Below, piece after piece: positions 5,908-8,819 of a DNA stretch of 8,819 nt (its first letter is position 1; every line of letters begins with the position of its first letter). The notes under the pieces are model-generated. The model did not search any database and had not been told where the DNA came from. It saw only the letters and a program-made list of their open reading frames with translations. Source of the stretch: Eubacteriales bacterium (GTDB taxonomy: Bacteria > Bacillota > Clostridia > Peptostreptococcales > Anaerovoracaceae); NCBI GenBank assembly GCA_029098205.1, contig JAQXNW010000061.1:1-8819 (forward strand), in the 5' to 3' direction. Both the position numbers and the translations under genes were made by a program.

Positions 5908-8349
5908 ATGAATGAACTTCTGACAGAAACAGAACTTCGACGCCGTATTGACAACCTTCTTCAGAACAACTTCCACACAGTTTTTGAGACGGCAACCGCG
6001 GATGATCTTTATCAGTCTCTCTCCCAGGTCATCTACGATCTTCTGCAGGAGAAGAAATGGGCATTCAACCACAAGCGGAAGGTTCCCGAGAGAGAAAAAG
6101 ACAATTACAAGAAGATCTACTACATCAGCATGGAATTTCTGATGGGGCAGTCGTTGAAAAACAACCTGTATAACCTCGAGCTGACAGAAATGGTACGGGA
6201 TTTTTTGAAGCCGCGCGGACTCACACCGGAGGATCTTTACGCCTGCGAGCCGGATGCCGGCCTTGGGAACGGCGGACTCGGCAGGCTGGCCGCCTGCTAT
6301 ATGGACGCGATGGCATCGCAGGGTTACGATGTAACCGGCTTCTGCATCCGGTACGAATACGGTCTTTTCCGTCAGAAACTGGTCGACGGATGGCAGGCGG
6401 AGCTTCCGGACAACTGGCTTCCCGGCGGCAGAGTCTGGATTCGGCAGCACCCGGAGGATACCTTTGATGTTCATTTTTACGGCGATTATCACGAGTGGTG
6501 GGAAGAGGACGGCTTCCATTACCGAGTCGACAATCCGGAAACGGTGCAGGCGATCCCTTACGACATGCTGATCCCCGGGGCGAAATCGGACTGCGTCGCA
6601 AAGCTCCGTCTCTGGAAAGCGTCCGGCAGCACCAGCTTCGATATGAGTTCCTTTGTCAACGGTGATTTCACAAAGGCAGAGCAGCAGAAGAACCGGGCGG
6701 AGCTGATCTCGAAAGTGCTTTACCCCGCGGACAATGTTCAGGAAGGGAAAACGCTCCGCCTGAAGCAGCAGTATTTCATGGTTTCCGCATCCTGCCAGAA
6801 CATCGTACGCGATTTTATCCATGTGCACGGCGATCTCACGCGCTTTCCGGACAAAGTCGCCATTCATATCAACGACACGCATCCGGCGCTGGTAATCCCT
6901 GAGCTCATGCGGATTTTCATGGATGAATACAATATGGAATGGGACGGCGCCTGGGATCTTGTGCATCGTTCCGTCAGCTACACAAACCATACGGTTCTTC
7001 AGGAAGCGCTTGAAAAATGGAACGAACCGCTTCTTCAGACAATGCTGCCCCGAATTTACGGAATCATTAAAGAAATCGACCGGAGATTCCACATTGATAT
7101 GGAGAAAAAATTCCCGGGAGATGAAGGAAAAATCAACTGGATGGCGCCGATTGACGGAGGCGAAATCCGGATGGCGAATCTCTCCGTCATCGGGTCGCAC
7201 CAGATCAACGGAGTCTCCAAGCTCCATTCTGAGATCCTGAAGGAAGACCTGTTTCATGACTTTTACCTGGCGGATCCGGATAAATTCACAAATGTCACGA
7301 ACGGCATCGCCTACCGGAGATGGCTTTGCCAGTCCAACCCGGAGCTTTCGGAGCTTGTTTCTGAATGCATCGGAGCGGACTGGAAGACGAACGGATCGCT
7401 TCTCGAACAGTTCGCCGGATTCCGGAATGACCCGGACGTGCAGCAGCGGTGCGGGAAAATAAAGCAGCGGAACAAAATCCGTTTTTCGGAAAAGGTCCGG
7501 AAAGAATCGGGAATTTCTCTGGATCCCGACTCGCTGTTCATTGTTCAGGCAAAACGGCTCCACGAGTATAAACGGCAGCTCCTGAACGCGATCCGCATTA
7601 TCACAAGGATGCAGATGCTCCGGGATGACCCGAATTCCATCGACCGCCCGGAAACCTATCTTTTCGCGGCAAAGGCTGCTCCTTCGTATTATCTGGCGAA
7701 ATCGATCATCCAGCTGATCGCAAAAATCGGGCAGGAAATCGACCGGGATCCGGCGCTTCAAAAAAAGCTGAAGGTCGTCTTCCTGGAGAATTACAGCGTG
7801 ACAATGGCGGAATCCCTGATGCCGGCCGCGGATATTTCCGAGCAGATTTCTCTTGCGGGAAAAGAAGCGAGCGGCACCGGAAACATGAAGCTGATGATCA
7901 ACGGCGCTGTCACGATCGGCACGCTGGATGGCGCGAATGTGGAGATGGCGGAAGCCGTAGGGCCGGACAACATCTTTATTTTCGGGCAGAAAGCGGAGGA
8001 AGTGCAGGAAAATCTCCGTAAAGGCTATGATGCGAAGGCGGTCTGTCAGAAAAACCCGAAGCTGAAGCGTGCTGTTGATGCTCTCCCCGCCGGATTCGCA
8101 GGTACCAGGTTCGACGGCCTTCGGGATTATCTTCTGAAACCGTCTTACAGCATCGCGGACCCGTATATGAATCTTCTTGACTTTGAGGATTATGACAGGA
8201 CGCATGAAAGAATGCAGAAAGCCTATGAGGATTCCGCCCGCTGGAACCATATGGCGATCGTCAACATCGGAAAATCCGCCCGTTTTTCCGCAGACCGCGC
8301 GGTAAAGGAATACGCGGATAATATCTGGCATACGCTTCCGATCCGATAG
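5908..8349 (+). CDS. glgP: Glycogen (alpha-glucan) phosphorylase
   Basis: An 813-residue GT35 enzyme that uses phosphate to release glucose-1-phosphate from chain ends of glycogen, with pyridoxal phosphate as cofactor. Visible motifs: AGLGNGGLGRLAAC (117-130), DTHPALVIPELMR (323-335), SYTNHTVLQEALEKW (357-371), RLHEYKRQLLN (550-560) and the cofactor-binding EASGTGNMKLMINGA (653-667), where Lys661 is the expected Schiff-base residue. Length is typical for bacterial GlgP, so nothing is missing. The start ATG 5908 has GGAGG seven bases upstream. It follows glgA by 101 nt with a hairpin between and is probably co-transcribed from the 3895-3923 promoter. The frame ends with TAG right after DIWH-type C-terminal residues (NIWHTLPIR). 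A repeat-like tail in another frame follows (see 8340-8414). Confidence 0.97.
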   Translation: MNELLTETELRRRIDNLLQNNFHTVFETATADDLYQSLSQVIYDLLQEKKWAFNHKRKVPEREKDNYKKIYYISMEFLMGQSLKNNLYNLELTEMVRDFLKPRGLTPEDLYACEPDAGLGNGGLGRLAACYMDAMASQGYDVTGFCIRYEYGLFRQKLVDGWQAELPDNWLPGGRVWIRQHPEDTFDVHFYGDYHEWWEEDGFHYRVDNPETVQAIPYDMLIPGAKSDCVAKLRLWKASGSTSFDMSSFVNGDFTKAEQQKNRAELISKVLYPADNVQEGKTLRLKQQYFMVSASCQNIVRDFIHVHGDLTRFPDKVAIHINDTHPALVIPELMRIFMDEYNMEWDGAWDLVHRSVSYTNHTVLQEALEKWNEPLLQTMLPRIYGIIKEIDRRFHIDMEKKFPGDEGKINWMAPIDGGEIRMANLSVIGSHQINGVSKLHSEILKEDLFHDFYLADPDKFTNVTNGIAYRRWLCQSNPELSELVSECIGADWKTNGSLLEQFAGFRNDPDVQQRCGKIKQRNKIRFSEKVRKESGISLDPDSLFIVQAKRLHEYKRQLLNAIRIITRMQMLRDDPNSIDRPETYLFAAKAAPSYYLAKSIIQLIAKIGQEIDRDPALQKKLKVVFLENYSVTMAESLMPAADISEQISLAGKEASGTGNMKLMINGAVTIGTLDGANVEMAEAVGPDNIFIFGQKAEEVQENLRKGYDAKAVCQKNPKLKRAVDALPAGFAGTRFDGLRDYLLKPSYSIADPYMNLLDFEDYDRTHERMQKAYEDSARWNHMAIVNIGKSARFSADRAVKEYADNIWHTLPIR

Positions 8350-8414
8350 CTTCTACTCCGAAAGTTACCGATCCAGAAGCTTCCGATCCGGCCTCCCGCA
8401 GTCCGGAAGCCTAA
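8340..8414 (+). repeat. Degenerate 15-nt / pentapeptide repeat overlapping and following the glgP stop, in another frame
   Basis: In the frame starting at 8340 (not the glgP frame) five successive 15-nt blocks read x-P-x-x-x, for example DPIAS (8340-8354) and DPEAS (8370-8384), and end at TAA 8412-8414, next to the terminator. The bases TCC recur at exactly 15-nt intervals (8342, 8357, 8372, 8387, 8402), and a 12-bp identical copy (GCTTCCGATCCG) occurs at 8334 and 8379. This frame is open back to 8322 and is blocked upstream by TAA at 8319-8321. A -1 shift within the last codons of glgP would append about 27 Ala/Ser/Pro/Asp-rich residues. It may instead be non-coding repeat debris. Confidence 0.5.
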
Positions 8415-8459
8415 AAAACGCGGAGATTCAGATCATTCCCGAATCTCCGCGCATTTTTT
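8413..8459. terminator. Bidirectional intrinsic terminator between glgP and the phosphatase gene
   Basis: An 11-bp perfect stem, CGCGGAGATTC (8419-8429) with GAATCTCCGCG (8441-8451), and an 11-nt loop. AAAAAA (8413-8418) precedes it and TTTTTT (8454-8459) follows, so it has a U-tract in both directions. It can end the glgA-glgP transcript from the left and the convergent phosphatase transcript from the right, about 40 nt beyond that gene's stop. Confidence 0.93.
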
Positions 8460-8491
8460 GTATGATTTCCGTTTCCGGTTACGTCCGCCGG

Positions 8492-8819
8492 TTACTTGTT
8501 AATTCCCACTACTTCCCGGACAAGCTCCTCCGGCGCATCCACCATCCTCGAAGCGCCGCTCTGAACCAGCGCGTCCTTCGTGCGGAATCCCCAGGTGACG
8601 CTGATCATACCGCATCCCGCGTTCTTCCCGGTCGCAATATCAACCTCGGAATCGCCGATATAGACGGTATTTTCTTTTGAAGCCCCGAACTTCTCCATGA
8701 GTGCCCATACCGCGTCCGGCTCCGGTTTTCTGGGAATGCCCGGTTTTTCCCCCGCAAGGCATTCGAAGGTTCCCGGGAAATACGCATCCGCAAGCGCCTG
8801 CACAGCATCGTCACTCTTG
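8492..8819 (-). CDS. HAD-superfamily phosphatase, phosphoglycolate phosphatase-like (5' end cut by window edge)
   Basis: The C-terminal 108 residues plus part of a codon are visible, reading in from the right edge and ending at TAA 8494-8492. The segment GIPRKPEPD contains the conserved Lys of HAD motif III, and YIGDSEVDIATGKNAG is motif IV with the two metal-binding Asp residues. Together with the C-terminal GASRMVDAPEEL this matches HAD subfamily IA proteins usually annotated as phosphoglycolate phosphatase or HAD hydrolase. The nucleophile motif DxD and the cap domain lie outside the window, so the substrate cannot be judged. The GTG at 8803 is internal, since conserved sequence continues upstream to the edge (KSDDAVQ). 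It is convergent with glgP, shares a terminator with it, and shows no sign of belonging to the glycogen set. Confidence 0.88.
   Translation of the reverse strand, partial: KSDDAVQALADAYFPGTFECLAGEKPGIPRKPEPDAVWALMEKFGASKENTVYIGDSEVDIATGKNAGCGMISVTWGFRTKDALVQSGASRMVDAPEELVREVVGINK

Noticed and set aside
5803..8331. 842-codon open frame antisense to nearly all of glgP
   Set aside because: It mirrors glgP, whose motifs are complete, and its translation matches no family and is rich in Arg/His/Phe/Val as expected of an antisense shadow. No ribosome binding site was evident.

Overview
The window is a glycogen-metabolism locus from a bacterium that is probably a member of the Bacillota (Firmicutes). 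The main reason is a glgC gene directly followed by its degenerate paralogue glgD, a pairing characteristic of that phylum. AGGAGG-type ribosome binding sites fit too. The class (Clostridia or Erysipelotrichia-like) and genus cannot be fixed from the sequence alone.

Layout. On the minus strand, reading away from about position 3900, lie glgB (branching enzyme, 1904-3832), glgC (ADP-glucose pyrophosphorylase, 621-1886) and glgD (its non-catalytic paralogue, 1-624, cut by the window edge). They are tightly packed: a 17-nt gap, then an ATGA overlap. On the plus strand, reading the other way from the same ~117-bp intergenic region, lie a 105-codon Lys/Ser/Ala-rich ORF (3950-4267), the glycogen synthase core glgA (4400-5806) and glycogen phosphorylase glgP (5908-8349). 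Overlapping back-to-back sigma-A-type promoters serve both arms. A strong bidirectional hairpin terminator (8413-8459) separates glgP from the convergent 3' end of a HAD-family phosphatase (8492-8819, cut by the right edge).

How the genes work together. GlgC, probably with GlgD, makes ADP-glucose. GlgA polymerises it into alpha-1,4-glucan, GlgB adds alpha-1,6 branches, and GlgP phosphorolyses the polymer back to glucose-1-phosphate. This is a complete synthesis and mobilisation set. The phosphatase looks like a separate transcription unit.

The unusual part is the 5' end of the synthase gene. The ORF with the good promoter and ribosome binding site is in the same reading frame as glgA. It encodes a highly basic, histone-H1-like disordered tail that runs into a tandem array of 27-bp (9-residue) repeats. 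The second repeat carries an in-frame TAG stop where the other units have AAG (Lys). Apart from that codon, 3950-5806 would be one 619-codon gene: basic tail, repeats, synthase. No ATG lies between the TAG and the synthase core, so GlgA must come from an unusual start (GTG 4400 or ATC 4394), from stop readthrough, or from a recently broken allele. A weaker parallel exists at the 3' end of glgP: just after its TAG, a different frame carries a degenerate 15-nt/pentapeptide Pro-Ala-Ser repeat ending in TAA at the terminator. This looks like a C-terminal tail separated from GlgP by a frameshift.
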